Shown here in pieces: positions 37,466-50,283 of a DNA stretch of 64,000 nucleotides. The position numbers and the translations under genes are program-made. The DNA is taken from assembly GCF_000002425.4 (NCBI RefSeq), contig NC_037254.1:3561797-3625796 (forward strand), in the 5' to 3' direction. Under the pieces are notes generated by a model, which saw only the letters and a program-made list of their open reading frames with translations, was not told where the DNA came from and searched no databases. Source of the DNA: Physcomitrium patens. Lineage: Eukaryota; Streptophyta; Bryopsida; Funariales; Funariaceae. Position 1 is the first letter of the stretch. Each line of letters begins with the position of its first letter.

Positions 37466-38922
37466 ATGGATCAACCTAAAGCTCAAGCCCCATTTATGGC
37501 TGGAGAGAAGGATCCGGTGGATTTCGTGGCTGATCAAGAGCCGTCGTCTCAAAGCAGTGGCGGTGTGAAGACCCCTGGGAATTTCATGAGCTTTTACCGA
37601 AGCTCCAGCAGCGATAAGTTGACAGGACCTGAGATGAAAGAGGAAGGAACTGGACGAGAGGGCAATCCGAAGGGTGGGCTGATAATCTCCGAGTTGGATG
37701 GGCCCAGAGAAGGTGCTGAAATGAACGACCTGTATTCTCCTCAAGCTGATGTTTCTGGCGGGGCTGTGCCGAAACAGAATTCTAATGGACAAGTGCCGAG
37801 CTCTGATTTGGATGGAAACAGAGAGGGTGCGGAAATGAACGACTTGTACTCTCCGGCAGCTGGAGGAGGTACTTCAACATCGGACCAACACAATTCATCA
37901 CAGCACATGCCGAGTACTCTCCCGCTTGCCTCAACCTAGCATTCATTGCTCTTTCATTTCCGATTGCATTTCTGTAATTCAGATTGCCTCTGAATTTTTT
38001 TAATATATTGATATCTGCGATAAATTGTCCGAACAGTTATTTGATTTTGACAGTTTTTGCTCATAACTGGTCATTTGTAAAGGGGTTTTTCTCTTGTGCT
38101 TGGAGGATATTCTCGATGGAGTTTGAACAAGTGATGGTTGTAATTGTGCAAGATATCTTAACTATAATCTGACACCATCAAATTGGACAGTGTTGTCGTT
38201 TATTTCTAGTCTTAATGCTTTTGGTAAATTTTACAACGAAGCGTGTTATCCGCACATAGTAATGCGTTTTGAGCGTGAGATATGATTCTGCAAATGGTTT
38301 CGCAGTGTCTGATTGGAGTGAAGCGATGAAGTGTGGTGTTAATGAGCAACTGTGCGATTGTAGATAAAACGGCAGCTGGTGCCGACGAGCATGAGCGACG
38401 AGGAGAAGAGGGCGGAAGCGCTGTCAGTCGGTCGGGCTTGGTGGAGGTCAGCAAGGGGATGGCAAACGAGGTCGGAGAATCTTTTGTGACTGCTCGTGCC
38501 CGCGTCATGGAGAAATTGTCTTTGATGCAACTGCCATCGGAATCTCTTGAAGGTGTGCGCAAGACGTTTGAGACAGGCCTCAAGGGCGCGTACACTACTA
38601 CCAGAGACGCCGTTCAACGCACGAAGCAAAGCATACTTGACATCCTGCCTTCCTCTCTCTCCTCATCAAGCGCCACCGAAGCACGCAAGGTTTGCGATTC
38701 ACATCTTTGCAGCAGGGGAAGCGACCTGACTTATTAGCGTAATCGTAGGAGAATAGGCAGTGCTTACTTGAAAGAGGACGAAGCTAATCTCGATTTGACT
38801 GCTTGCAGGTTGTTGAAGACATGGAAAAGGACATGTTGTCAAATTCAGAGGCGGCGGGCGAAGACGATGCAGGTCTTCCCACGTCCGAGACTGCTCCCAT
38901 GTTTATGCGCGCCAAGTTGTGA
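37466..38922 (+). CDS. Unrecognised hydrophilic protein with duplicated DLDG-REGAEMNDLYSP motif
   Basis: I do not recognise the family. The preferred model joins 37466-37868, 38364-38689 and 38809-38922 in frame (GT-AG introns) for 280 residues. The N-terminal half is acidic and disordered-looking and carries an 18-residue motif twice, 38 residues apart: SELDGPREGAEMNDLYSP (75-92) and SDLDGNREGAEMNDLYSP (113-130). The C-terminal half has amphipathic helical stretches (for example SLEGVRKTFETGLKG, RDAVQRTKQSILDIL) and an acidic tail ending MFMRAKL. No signal peptide, membrane segment or Cys motif is visible. If the first intron is retained, the frame stops at 37939 (157 aa), and a second ATG at 38342 could open the downstream part as a separate gene. 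The hydrophilic, helical character resembles stress or LEA-like proteins, but that is only an impression. Confidence 0.55.
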
Positions 38923-41064
38923 AGGTTATCAATGTTGCTACCTTCTGTTGGGACAATAAGTTTTGTGGCAACATCTGTAGATACTGACTAGCAAGAAGTG
39001 ACACATTCACGCTGTTAAAAGTAGGCATTGTTATAAATGCTTAGTCCTACCTAACATCGGCATCTTACCTGCTCCTTTGAAGTAGCGGATTAGTTGCGAG
39101 GCAGAGCGAGGTTGCAGAAGTGAGCAGAGAGACAAGCTCTGCTGATAAGCAGAGCTATGATTATGTTTTGCTTAGACCCACTGCATCTTCGTGGTGCACT
39201 ACTTAAGAGTTTTTGGTAAACTGGGTTGAACTTGATCGTCATCTCCTTCTTAGATTTGAGACGGAGTTATGAAACCAAGGTTTCAGTAATAAATCGAGAT
39301 GCAATCTATGAACACAATAGCAACAAGCATGATCAAAGAAGCTAATTACAAGAATTTGCAGCCTATGTTTCAGTCTACTCTTCATTTCACTCTAAGTTGA
39401 ATAATTTTTGCAGTTTCAAGAGATGGTTCTTTTGAGCAAAAGAGTCATGTACTAGATTGACATTGGAGCTAACTTTTGAAAAGAATAGACATTTGGTTGG
39501 GGGTTTCTACATTCAAATCAAATACAAACAAAATATGGAAAATCTTAGTATAGCTTTAATAGGTAAGCAACAAAAGTTATAAAACTCTACAAAGTATTGC
39601 AAAAAAACCATAATTAATAATCTCAAGTATGACTATTGATTTAATTTCTCAACCTTGGAGTAATAAAAATAAGATATGTTCCATTGAAGGTGAAGTTTGT
39701 CTTTGAATGCCAATAGGTAGAATTCCATAAAATCAAGGATGTGGTATTTTCTAATTCACTCATAGTAGAAGTAGAACATAGATTCATTTGAGGATTTCCA
39801 TTGTCTTATACACACAAACAAAAAAACATCAAGCAATGGTGTGTAGTTGTAGGTGATGAATATGTTCTCAAATGTTATCTTTGGCATTTAACTTTGAACT
39901 ACATGAATATTCTGTTCAACTTACAAATATGTACTTATGTTGGATTATAAGTGCAACCACCATCCAAAAGACTATGATTGGATGTTATCTTTGTGAATTC
40001 CAAACAAAACTTGAAGATTGCGTAGAAGTCCCTAAATTGAATCTTGTCATCATCTTGGAAATCTAAGCTTGAAGATCTACATTTCACACTTTTAACTTTC
40101 ATCTCTATATAAGACTGATAAGAGAGAGGTTTGCATTATTACATCTACCTTGGAAATAAAGTTCTCCACCTCTTTATTGGTTTCCCAAGCAATGAACAAG
40201 ATTTCTATGCCAATACTTTTTTGGCACTCTTGTTAGAACTTTGGGAAGAATGTTAGTGGAGAATTAATCAAGTGGGGTATCATTTGAGTTTTTTCTCTTA
40301 GAAGAGCGGAGAATGTAAGAAGTGGAGGATCTCTTCATAGAAATCATTGATCTCTATATTGGCAATGACAACCTACAAAGCTCTAATCCTAATCCTTCAC
40401 TAGGTTGTGAAAAGAATTCATTGTTGTGAAAAATTCCTTAAGATTAATTGAGGCTTTGTTATAAAGAAGCTATGGATACTTTATAGCTCTTGTTGTCATT
40501 ATTTTACATATCTAAAAATATCTTTAGCAAATAGTTGTAGTCATGTGCACTACAGTGCAATAGTCACTTAAAAAAAGAATCACCATAGTGAGAAATAGTG
40601 ACAACCATCACCACAGGTTTGTGTTGCCCCTCCTTGCACTAACTCAAATACAAGCTTATTGTATAGCTGGGAGACTCTCTAGTTCTTCAGAGACATTCCA
40701 ATTTTTTTAATTCTCAATTGAAAGCAACTTAACAATTTTATATACAAGAAACAAAATTACAAATGTAAGAAAGTCAAAATTGAATATAATTGATACAACT
40801 CTACAATGCCTTGATGAAATGAGAGCCTCTTTTTTGTTAAACCTACAAATCTTAAAATTATTATTAGCTTCAATTTACAAATTTATTAAATAATTGAAGA
40901 TTCATCAATAAAATCAAATTCTATTACATTGTGTAATCTGTTTCGTCAACCATAAGAACTCTCTCACATTTGAACCAATTCTTGATCTATTTTTGTTATA
41001 GAAGAATCAAAAATTATATGACTTATATAAGAGTCCATTAAAGCTATGGTGCTCGTCAATACGT
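38923..41064. other. Gene 3' flank then AT-rich intergenic sequence
   Basis: The first few hundred bases are probably the 3' UTR of the preceding gene. The rest is AT-rich with no supportable gene; a 64-codon frame at 39872-40066 has no recognisable content. The left border of retroelement A follows at 41065. Confidence 0.45.
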
Positions 41065-42387
41065 TGTCGTATTGTGTGTTGTTTTGCTCAGGAATACACC
41101 AGACACCTAGTTGTGGAAGGTGAGATTGTGTTTTATAAGTAGTTAAGAAATCCTAATAGATTTTATCCATACAAGAAGAATATAATCTGAATTTCAATTC
41201 AAAAGTGCTTAAAACACTCTTCTTAATAGTCTTAACCATACATAAATTCCAATTACCTTATTACTTTTATATTTAAGCAATTTAGATTTTTCTTATAAGC
41301 CCCAATCCTAATCAATGAACTTTAACAAGCTGTAACATCTAATCCGACCGTCCACTTGATGTAGAATTTAGCATGCAATTGTCAATGTAAGTCTTCAATA
41401 TGCTCAAGAATTTTTAGCCCAATCCAACTTACAGATTGTAATAAAACCTCCAAAAATTGCACCAATGTCACTCGGCTGTCAACTTGAAAAGTGAAGCAAA
41501 AATCCTAGCAATGATTTCTCCCTTTCTAACCGTTAACTTTGTTTCAAAATTGGTGTGTAGCTTGATCTTTAAGTCTTGCAATACCATGCCAATTTTCTCT
41601 TTAATCCAACTGATAGATCTTCAGATATCATAGAAATCCTATCCAACCTCAAACTGCCACCTTCTGAAACCTTCTTGTGCTAAAAACTAGATATCTCTAA
41701 ACCACGCCGTTAGATTATTACAAAATTTTGCATATACTTAGCACACCCAATAATCCAAACAATATCAAGTTTTTAATTGTAGATGTCACACAAATTGCAC
41801 GAACTAGTCAAAATTGCTAGTCCTAATTATATTATATAATATCCAAATCACTAATATAAACCTTGACTTTGAATTTAAATTGCTAACTCCTCCAAATCCT
41901 TCTCAAAACAATTCTTATGTCTTTGAAAAGAACTTCAAGCTAGCTCTCAAATCCTAACCTTCGATCTTCAAATGAAACTCTATTTTGCCCTAAGCTGTCG
42001 TTTTAGTGGCCAGAGGTTTGATTTCAACCGTGTCTCACAAATGGTCGACCCTTGGGTATCAATTTAACATATCCTAAGGTATTTTTAGCCCAATCCTACT
42101 CTCAACTTAATCCTAGTACCAACTATACTAATTATTTACCTCTTCTAATTTGATTTATTTGATTTATGGTCTTTCTAAGGTAGTAGAAGAGTCTCTACAA
42201 CTAAGAAGGTAAAATTATTAAGTAACCTTCAACCTACTAATTATTAAGATAAAGAAATAACTTAAAAGGCTTTTATAAAAGCCGTGTTTAGATATCTCAA
42301 ATTATAATTGAATTAAGATAATTAGATATTAATTAGAAATTCAACTTTGATTACAATTTCACTATATAGTCGTATTACATCACGACA
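41065..42387 (-). repeat. Element A 3' LTR
   Basis: On the minus strand the LTR opens TGTCGTGATGTAATACGAC at 42387, directly after a purine tract, and ends ...ACGACA at 41065 (1323 bp). Both ends match those of solo LTR D over dozens of bases, which fixes the borders. It is AT-richer than D. The four bases outside the left end are ACGT (41061-41064), the expected target-site copy. Confidence 0.8.
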
Positions 42388-42405
42388 TCCACCTCCTCTC
42401 AAACT
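42388..42405 (-). other. Element A polypurine tract
   Basis: On the minus strand the bases immediately before the 3' LTR read AGTTTGAGAGGAGGTGGA, a purine-rich primer site for plus-strand DNA synthesis, as expected at an LTR retroelement 3' end. Confidence 0.7.
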
Positions 42406-42527
42406 TCGCATCTTCCGGCATGCGCCAAATGAACCATATATCGTAATTGGCATCATGCCATCTCTTCATTTTCTTCATTAAATCCTTTATTTCTATTTTT
42501 ACCATCCTCTTCAAAACAATTATCTTC

Positions 42528-43736
42528 TTAAAAAATGCCAATATCTTCGGCATGAACTTCCATATTAATTTCTCTATCTTGTCTTTTAAAAATCTTTACT
42601 TGCTTTCCAGCAATAGGTATTTTCAACCTTGTACCATTTAACTCCCTTAATGAATATGTGGCATTATCATGAATCGTTACTACCACATATGGTCCAAACC
42701 AATGTTTCAAAAACTTTTGCAAAGTACTATGTTGGTTATCCAGACTGCTATCATAAACAAGTATCTAATCACCTTCTTCAATTGCTTTAGGCTTCAATCG
42801 ATGTTGCTTATCAAATCGAGTCTTATTTCTTAACCTTGCTATTTATAACTCTTTTAATGTTAGTTCCACATCTTTCGATCTTTGTTCAAGTTGTCGGATT
42901 CTAATGGCTAACAATTCCTTTCTTGTCAACCCATCTTCCCATGGTAGCATACTCCACGTTGGCACATTTTTTTCAATTGACATAATTGGTTTTTGACTTG
43001 TCATAAGTTCCACTAGCATATATCCTGTCACCAAACTATGTATTGTTCAATTAGCCCATAATGCATAAGATAGAAGTCGAGGCCATTCTCTCACTCTTCC
43101 ATTGCAAGCTTTAACTAAGGCTTTTACAATTGGTGGATGCCCACGTTTACTCTTTGCATTCTCCTCTAGATTATAAGCACTAGTCAATGATAATTTGATT
43201 CCACATCTCTTAAATAAATCACGAGCTTCATATGCATCCAATTCTCCTCAATCTGTAGTGATCTTTTCCACACATCCATAGCGACAGATAACTTCCTCAA
43301 GTAAAATCTTGCAAATTCCCTCTGTGGACTTTGTTCTTAGTGCCCTGCCTTCTACTTGGTTTGATAAATTTTCTCGAGCCAAAACTAAATATCTCATTTG
43401 TCATAGTCCCATCGACATAATAACTAAATCTACAACCCATTTAAAATAAATAGCCAAAAGATATGTGAGATGCAATCCATCTTGATGTCGTATATTTGAA
43501 TACATCTAACAAGTTACACAAGATTCTACAAAAAAAGTTACATCTTGATACATATTCTTCCACCAATATCGTTCCTTCATTTTAGCAAAAGTAGCCCAAA
43601 TTCCTCTATGTCTTACCCATAGACTCTCATGAAACTCTTTAAGTAGTCTTTGTTGATCTTCTTTAGTACCTACTATTCGTCTTGGCATTCCAATTTCTTT
43701 TTTTGGTCTCTTCCATAAAAACCCTTCTTGAAGCAA
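42528..43736 (-). pseudogene. Element A integrase, broken
   Basis: Fragments in order on the minus strand are the H2C2 zinc-binding N-terminal module (43736-43506, with H..GIWATF.KMKERYWWKNM and a closing C..C), core pieces (43241-43047 with CGIKLSLTSAYN; 43034-42843) and a C-terminal GPY/F-like segment (42722-42528, WFGPYVVV...NGTRLKIPIAGKQVKIF). Stops separate the pieces, so no integrase can be made. Confidence 0.75.
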
Positions 43737-43794
43737 AAATCCATAAGCCTTCTTTCTTATTTGATTAAATTTTTCTATTGATCAATTTTCTTAC

Positions 43795-44814
43795 TTAGTC
43801 AAGGTATTCAAATAAAGACCAATTTTTTAGTAATTTTCCTTCATAAAGCTCTTCAAAAAACAACTTGTCTTCTTTATTAAGATTTGATATTGAATAGAAT
43901 TTTGTTCCATCATCATCAATATCTTCAACCATCTCATCTTTTCTTTCATATACTGCTCGAGATAACATATCTGCTACCAGATTGTCTTTCTTTACAACAT
44001 GCCTAAATTTTAGATTTAGTGATTTGATATAAGCAATCCATTTCAACATCGCAATATCTGGTATAGTACAATTGGTTATCATTCCAAGTAAAAGCAAACA
44101 ATTTGTTTCAATTACCATCATAGCTCCTATCAAATAATCCTTTTTAGTTTTTATAGCTGAAACAACTCCCCATAGTTCCCTTTTCAACTATGAATATGCA
44201 TGTTGGTGAATACTTAAAACTTTAGTTCCAAATCATACTACTAATCTGTGTCCATTTGAGTCATTATGACCTACAGCCCATCCAATGGCAATCAAACTAG
44301 TATTCACAATACAAATCATTAGTCTATTGCTCTTATAATCAATTTTTTTCAATACTGGAGGCGATATCAATAATTTCTTTAATCTTTGTAGTGCTTTAAC
44401 ATACTTTTCTTCCCATTTAAATCGATAGCCTTTGCGTAATAGTTCATATAATAGATCTGCTATGTATGCATAATGAAGAATCCAAATACAATAAAATACA
44501 TATGCACCTAAAAACCTATGAACCTCTGTTAAAGAACTACAATCTTCTTTCATTCTGCCAATTGCATCAACTTTAGTCGGATTTGGTTTTTTTCCATAAA
44601 ATCCACATAAATGTCCAAAAATCACAACGTCTTATACTCCAAATGTAGATTTTATATCCGATAATGTAAGATGAACTTCTTCAAGCCAAGTTAATATTTT
44701 TTTACAATCTTGTATATGATGAGAAACATACTTGCGACACCCCTTTTTATCTAAAGTTTCATCCTTGTCTTCTTCTTTGCATTCCTTTATAAGAACATTA
44801 TCCAGAAAAGGCAT
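43795..44814 (-). pseudogene. Element A reverse transcriptase (3' part) and RNase H, broken
   Basis: 44814-44632 begins at the catalytic-loop region (FLDNVL, with Asn where the second catalytic Asp is expected) and continues as the RT thumb. 44625-44233 holds the HLCGFYGKKPNPTKVDAI block and connection region. 44187-43795 holds RNase H-like sequence ending DNLVADMLSRA. Stops fall between the pieces. The 5' part of this RT lies at 61,102-61,957, on the other side of element B. Confidence 0.8.
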
Positions 44815-44820
44815 AGTCTT

Positions 44821-45590
44821 TGTAGAATATGTAAATAAATTTTGTGGTAAGTTACTGGTTGGTTATTGATAACCTTGAGAATTAGACTTATGATTAGACA
44901 ATTTAGTTGATAACAGTAGGTTGTTAGTGGAACAAATGGTTAAGAATTTAAAGATTCATAACTTTTGAAATGTGTTGGCCGACGGTCCATCTTTTGGTAG
45001 GATAAAGATGTTGAGAAAAGAGAGATCAGGGCCAGACTATGATAGACGTAAGCCATGATAAGCTTGGTACTACCTCTTTGTTTTCTTTGCTTTTATTATT
45101 TTTTTATGAAGAATTGTCATTGAGAGAAGTATTGTTGAAATTGTGATTAGACTATTGTGCAATATGACTTTGGACTGACCATTTTGGAAAAAATCTGTGA
45201 CCTTAAGAATTGAGATTATCGAATTATGTTGTGTCAATTGAAGGTATTGAATTTTGTGTGGTGAATTGAAAAATTGAATATAATAAGTAAGCTAGAGATC
45301 AGTAATTGAATATATATAAACTGCAAAGAGAGTAAGTGGGAGATGAATTGTTAAGAATATGGAAGTATTGTTGAATTGACATTCGTAGAATAGATTATGT
45401 ATTGAATTAAGATGGAAGTAGTAAGCCTTAGTATTTCGTTGTTTGATAATTGATTTTAGATAGCTAGAGTACAGTCAATTGTAATACTAACAGATCCAAT
45501 TCATATAACCATTCTTTTCTCATGTTCGAACCCACCTCTATTAGTTCAATTGCTTTGGTATATTGAAGCTTGAACACAACAAGAACAACA
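44821..45590 (+). repeat. Element B 5' LTR
   Basis: Opens TGTAGAATATGTAAATAAAT and ends ...GAACAACA. It is paired with the copy at 60327-61096 over the whole 770 bp. The target duplication GTCTT precedes it. Confidence 0.92.
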
Positions 45591-45611
45591 TTTTGGCACC
45601 ACTGTCAGGAA
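45591..45611 (+). other. Element B primer binding site
   Basis: Just inside the 5' LTR the sequence reads TTTTGGCACCACTGTCAGGA. From TGG on, it fits the tRNA-Asp-type site used by Tat/Athila elements (TGGCGCC...), with differences that are mostly G-to-A or C-to-T changes, several at former CpG positions. The match to tRNA-Asp is from memory of the family and should be verified. Confidence 0.5.
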
Positions 45612-45761
45612 AATGATAACAATATGAAATGTTAGAAATTGATTGTATGGAAGATGGAATTATATGTTGAATGAGAATGTGAGAAGAACCAGTTTTAGGG
45701 TTACAAATATGTGAGTTATAATTCAAGGCAGTATTGATTTTGTAAAGAAGAATGAAAGATT

Positions 45762-47480
45762 ATGAGTGATAATCATAAAGAAGAGGATTATCAAAGAATT
45801 AATTGTCAAGCGAAAGAAAGACAAGAGCAATTACACATAAGAAATCTCCTATAGGAACGACAAAAAGAAATTGTAGGTCCAAGTAAAACCAAAGGAAGAA
45901 AAATTCAAATTCAAATAGCAAGGAGACCAGTGATAACACCAATGGCCGCAGGAGTGCCAGGAGTACCAATTGCTGTACAAATGGGAGTAGTAGAAGACCG
46001 CACTACAAGTGTGGTACCATTACCTACTTTTAGTAGTTGGTCGCGCTCTGATCTTGATCACTATGTATCTCAATTCTTGACAGCCTATGTGGCTAATAAT
46101 GGTAGAATTGAAGACATTTAGTTGAGATGGTTGCCAACAACTTTAAAAGATACAACTTTTGAATGGTATAATCGGCAACCAGTGGGTAGATTTTTCAATT
46201 GGGATTCCTTGAGAAATGCCTTCCTAATCCATTTTAGACTAATTAGATTTGAAGATCGGCTTAGAGAAAGTTTGATGAATATCAGGATGTTTGTAGAAGA
46301 ATCAGTAGAGTCCTATTATGGCCGGATTGTAGATATATTTCGTAAATGGCCAAATAATCAAATGCCACATGCGTTTATATTGTCGATATTAATCAATGGT
46401 TTGCATCAACTACAATTGAAAATGTTTGTAAAAGAGGCTCGACCAGCTATGGTAGAGGCATCGTTGGTACAAGCAAAGGTGTGGAAAGAATGTTATTATG
46501 AGCAATTATTAACAGTGGAGGCCACAATGATTCCAAGTTTAGAAAGCCAACAAATACAACCGGAAAATATTTCGATGGATAATTATCCACAAATGGCTGC
46601 CTCCAATGTAAAGAATGTTATGTTGCAAAAACCAATTAATGCTACCCCACTTCAAGCAATAGTGCCAATAACAATGACACCTTATTTTACATCACCAATT
46701 TATCAACAACCGGAGTTGTTCACAAATGTGACTATGAAAGATCCAAATAAAGCCTTGATATTAAATCTAATAAAGAAGATGGAAGAATTGGCCATAAATT
46801 TGGCTAAAGATAAGGAGAAACGACATAAGCCTTCTAATACGAGACCTAATGTATGGTATAATAATTGTAAGGGACAAGGTCATTTTGATACAGAATGTCC
46901 ATCATCTAGACAAACGGGTGTTTAATGTACATTTTGTGGAGGAAAGCACTATACCCAAAACTGCTGGCATTTACAAAGGCAACAATAATTCAATAACCAA
47001 ACGTTAATACAATCAACTCAATAGGATGTTAATCAACTACACACTGGAAATATGGGTGGTTGGAATAGTAATCATCCAAATCGACCTAATCATGGCTTTG
47101 GAAATTTTCAAAATACTAATTATAATATGATTTATGGAACAAATATGCAGAACGGTGGAAATAATCAAAGGGGTAATCTCCAAACTATACCAATTTAGCA
47201 GTCCAATTCTCGACTAGTAACAACTGGTCAGCCAAAATCATTTACTATGGCTACCTAGAATCGGCCTAGTAGATATATTCTAGTGGAGACTCCAAGTATA
47301 CCTGACGGTATGGGCCAAAAACCACTACGTTGCTACTGGTGTCGAAAAATTGGTCATTATACCAGTGAATGCCCTAATCCAAGGTTTATAGACAAATATG
47401 CTTCAATATATCAAAATTACAAGCAATCGAGTCATTTTTATTATCAATATAATGTTCTATTTAACCCTAATAATTATGAT
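45762..47480 (+). pseudogene. Element B gag with three zinc knuckles, broken
   Basis: The frame opens at ATG 45762 (MSDNHKEEDYQ), with TAG stops near 45852 and at 46119. The capsid region is 46122-46480 (LRWLPTTLKDTTFEWYNRQ...VESYYGRIVDIFRKWPN). Three CCHC-like knuckles follow: NCKGQGHFDTEC (first Cys lost), CTFCGGKHYTQNC near 46930, and CYWCRKIGHYTSEC near 47325. Several stops are TAG or TAA, derivable from CAG or CAA. Nucleocapsid-type knuckles bind the element RNA. Confidence 0.8.
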
Positions 47481-47803
47481 TAGAAGATATAATAGACTGT
47501 ACAAATTATAGAGGAAAAAATAACAAGACACAGGAATCACTAGTTCATTAGGTGGAAGTAGTCCAAGTTGTCCTTATAAGAAATCAGCACAGGGATAAAT
47601 GATCAATTCAAATATTTGAAGAGCCAATTCTTGTAAATCGCGATGGACTATTATCGAGCAAAAGTAACTAAGTACAAATTTCGAGCAGAAATCTAATATT
47701 AGACATAGGTCAATCCTCTCCATTTAATCTTGTCAATATATTTGGTGGACCATCGAATTCCAAAGAACCAATCTCAGCCTAATTGGGAGAATAATCTTAC
47801 CCG

Positions 47804-48640
47804 TTGAAAGAACCAATTTTACAACCTCCGTCAAATTTAGTTCTAATAGCTTTATTAATTTCCAATATAGAAAAAACCAATTTATTTGCATCGCTGTCTA
47901 GGACTAGGAAGAAGAAATGGATATTGGGAATTACCACTAATACAGAACCATATGATATTCTAAAAGATTTAGGCACCATATATCCTACGATCTCTATGAA
48001 GCAACTATTGGCGGTAGCACTTGAGTGCCAAACTATCTTGAATTCCTCATTAATTTGTCGCAGATCTTGAAATAATGAAATTTGAGAAGTAAGTTTGAAT
48101 CTCAATCCGGGTGCAGCAATGATTGATGTCTCAATTGATGGAGTGTTAGTATCGGGAGTGTAAATCTTATGAATGCCGCTATAATAAAGAAATTGGGTTT
48201 GAATCACTTATTGCCTACTACAGTGGTTTTTAGAATGGGTGACTCTAATCGAGTTAAACCTATGGATATTTTATGAAGTATTGATACAGTAATTATGAGG
48301 ATTACCTAAAAAATTGATTATATTATTTTTTGATTGCGAATCTCTATATTGTCATACCTAATTTTATTGGAGCAACTATGGTTGTATCAAGCTAAAGCTC
48401 GAAATGACTTGGGCCATGGTACATTGACAATTGAGAAACGTAATGATAAAATTGTGCTTCAAATGTACCATGTCCAATATCACGGAGAAACTCAATTTTT
48501 CAGCTCAGAATTCATGTCGGATTGTGAAGATGAGTCTATAGAAGAAGAAATTGGTATACCTGATCTGATTTATGCTGATATAAGGCAAGTTGTTGAGCAT
48601 ACTAGAGTAAAATACCACTACACAAAACCGTGAGAGTAAT
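47804..48640 (+). pseudogene. Element B protease region, decayed
   Basis: Downstream of gag, fragments in more than one frame resemble a retropepsin domain: AAMIDVSIDGVLVSG followed, after a frame change, by VNLMNAAIIKKLGLNHLLPT. The catalytic Asp-Ser/Thr-Gly is not intact. Frame 48334-48633 is the adjoining linker before RT. Confidence 0.55.
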
Positions 48641-49062
48641 TAGTTCCTCCGGATGTTATTGACGATTCTCATCATATGATTGCATATTGGATGAATAGAC
48701 AGGATATTAATCATGTTAGTACTATGGAACTGAAATTGGAAAGTTCTAATTTATCAGATTTTATGAAAGATTTTGGAATTGAGTAGAATATTATTCTAGA
48801 GACTCTTCAAATTTCACGATGTCAACCAATTAATTAAGGTACAAGGAAGGCTCTCCAAATCATTCAGATTTACGATGGTATAAAAGGCAAGGAGAAAGAA
48901 ATTTGGGTGGATTACTTTTTAAAGCATAAAATTACTTTCGCATAGTTGTATGCGGATTTGAAAGAAATTCTAGTTGAAGTTTGTGAGCATCGAATTATAT
49001 TGGAGGAGAATGCTATACTAGTACGCCAAAGATAACATCAACTTAATTCAAAATACTCACTT

Positions 49063-50283
49063 ATGATAAAAGAAGAACTGCATAAACTCTGGGAGGTTGG
49101 ATTTATCTATGCAGTTCCTTTCAGTGAATGGATTTCACCAATTGTTATGGTACCAAAAAAGAATGAAAAAATTCACATCTGTCAAGATTTTTGCAAATTA
49201 AATGCGGCTACCAAGAAGGATTATTTTCCTTTACCATTCACGGATAGTATATTAGATGCTTTCGCTGGACATGAATGTTATTCATTTTTTGATGGATTCT
49301 CTGGTTATAATCAAGTTAAAATTACAAAAGAAGACCAATTAAAAACTTCTTTTACTATGGATTGGGGGACCTATGCCTAAAAGGTTATGCTGTTTGGGCT
49401 TTGTAATGCAATAACTACATTTCAAAGGATAATGACACAAGCGTTCCAAGATTATCTACGAATTTCAATGAAAATATTTTTAGATGATTTTTGTACATTT
49501 AGTATGAGATCCATGCATTTAGAATGTCTAGGTCAATGTTTGAATCAATGTACTAAATATGGAATTTCTTTAAATTCAAAAAAGTACCAATTTGGTGTAC
49601 CTTCTGGTAAACTGTTAGATCATATAGTTTTGATAGTAGGTATTGCTACAGATCTGGATAAAATAAAGATTATAGTAGAATTAAAGCAACTAGACACTGT
49701 TAGAAGTGTTTGAGTATTTGTCGGCCATGTCAGTTATTATCGGGGATTTATCTATCTATTTGCAGTTATATGCCTTCCCTTAATAAATCTCTTGAAGAAA
49801 CCACCAACTGATGGGACCAATCTAGTTTGGACAAAGGAATGTACAATTGCATTCAAAACATTAAAACAAAAATTGGTTTCAGCACCAATATTGGTAGCAC
49901 CTTGTTGGACAAAATCATTCCAAGTTTATGTGGATGCATCTAATGTCGCGATTGGTTCTGTGTTAAGCCAGAAAGATGATTGGGATTTTGATCACTCTAT
50001 TTATTATACAAGTCGTCAATTAGTAGAAACTGAAAGAAATAATACAACAACAGAAAGACAAGTATTGGAGTTGATTTATTTTATACAAAAGTTTCGACAT
50101 TATCTTCTTGATTATAAATTTTTTTCCATGTCGACCATGATGCTTTAAAATATATGATTAATAAGCCTCATTTGAGTAGTCATATTACACGATGGGTTTT
50201 ACTCTTGCAAGAATTTAACTTTACTATTCAAGTAAGATCAAGAAAATCACATTCTAATGCGGATAACAAGGACAAGAACTTGA
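49063..50283 (+). pseudogene. Element B reverse transcriptase and RNase H, broken
   Basis: 49063-49380 holds IVMVPKKNEKIHICQDFCKL and FFDGFSGYNQVKI. 49387-49713 holds MLFGLCNAITTFQR and FLDDF, the catalytic loop with both Asp present. 49792-50148 is RNase H with VYVDASNVAIGSVLSQ. Stops interrupt at 49378 and after 49713, among others. RNase H ends near NADNKDKNLI, where element C is inserted; the frame resumes at VDHLSQL (57937) on the other side. Confidence 0.82.
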
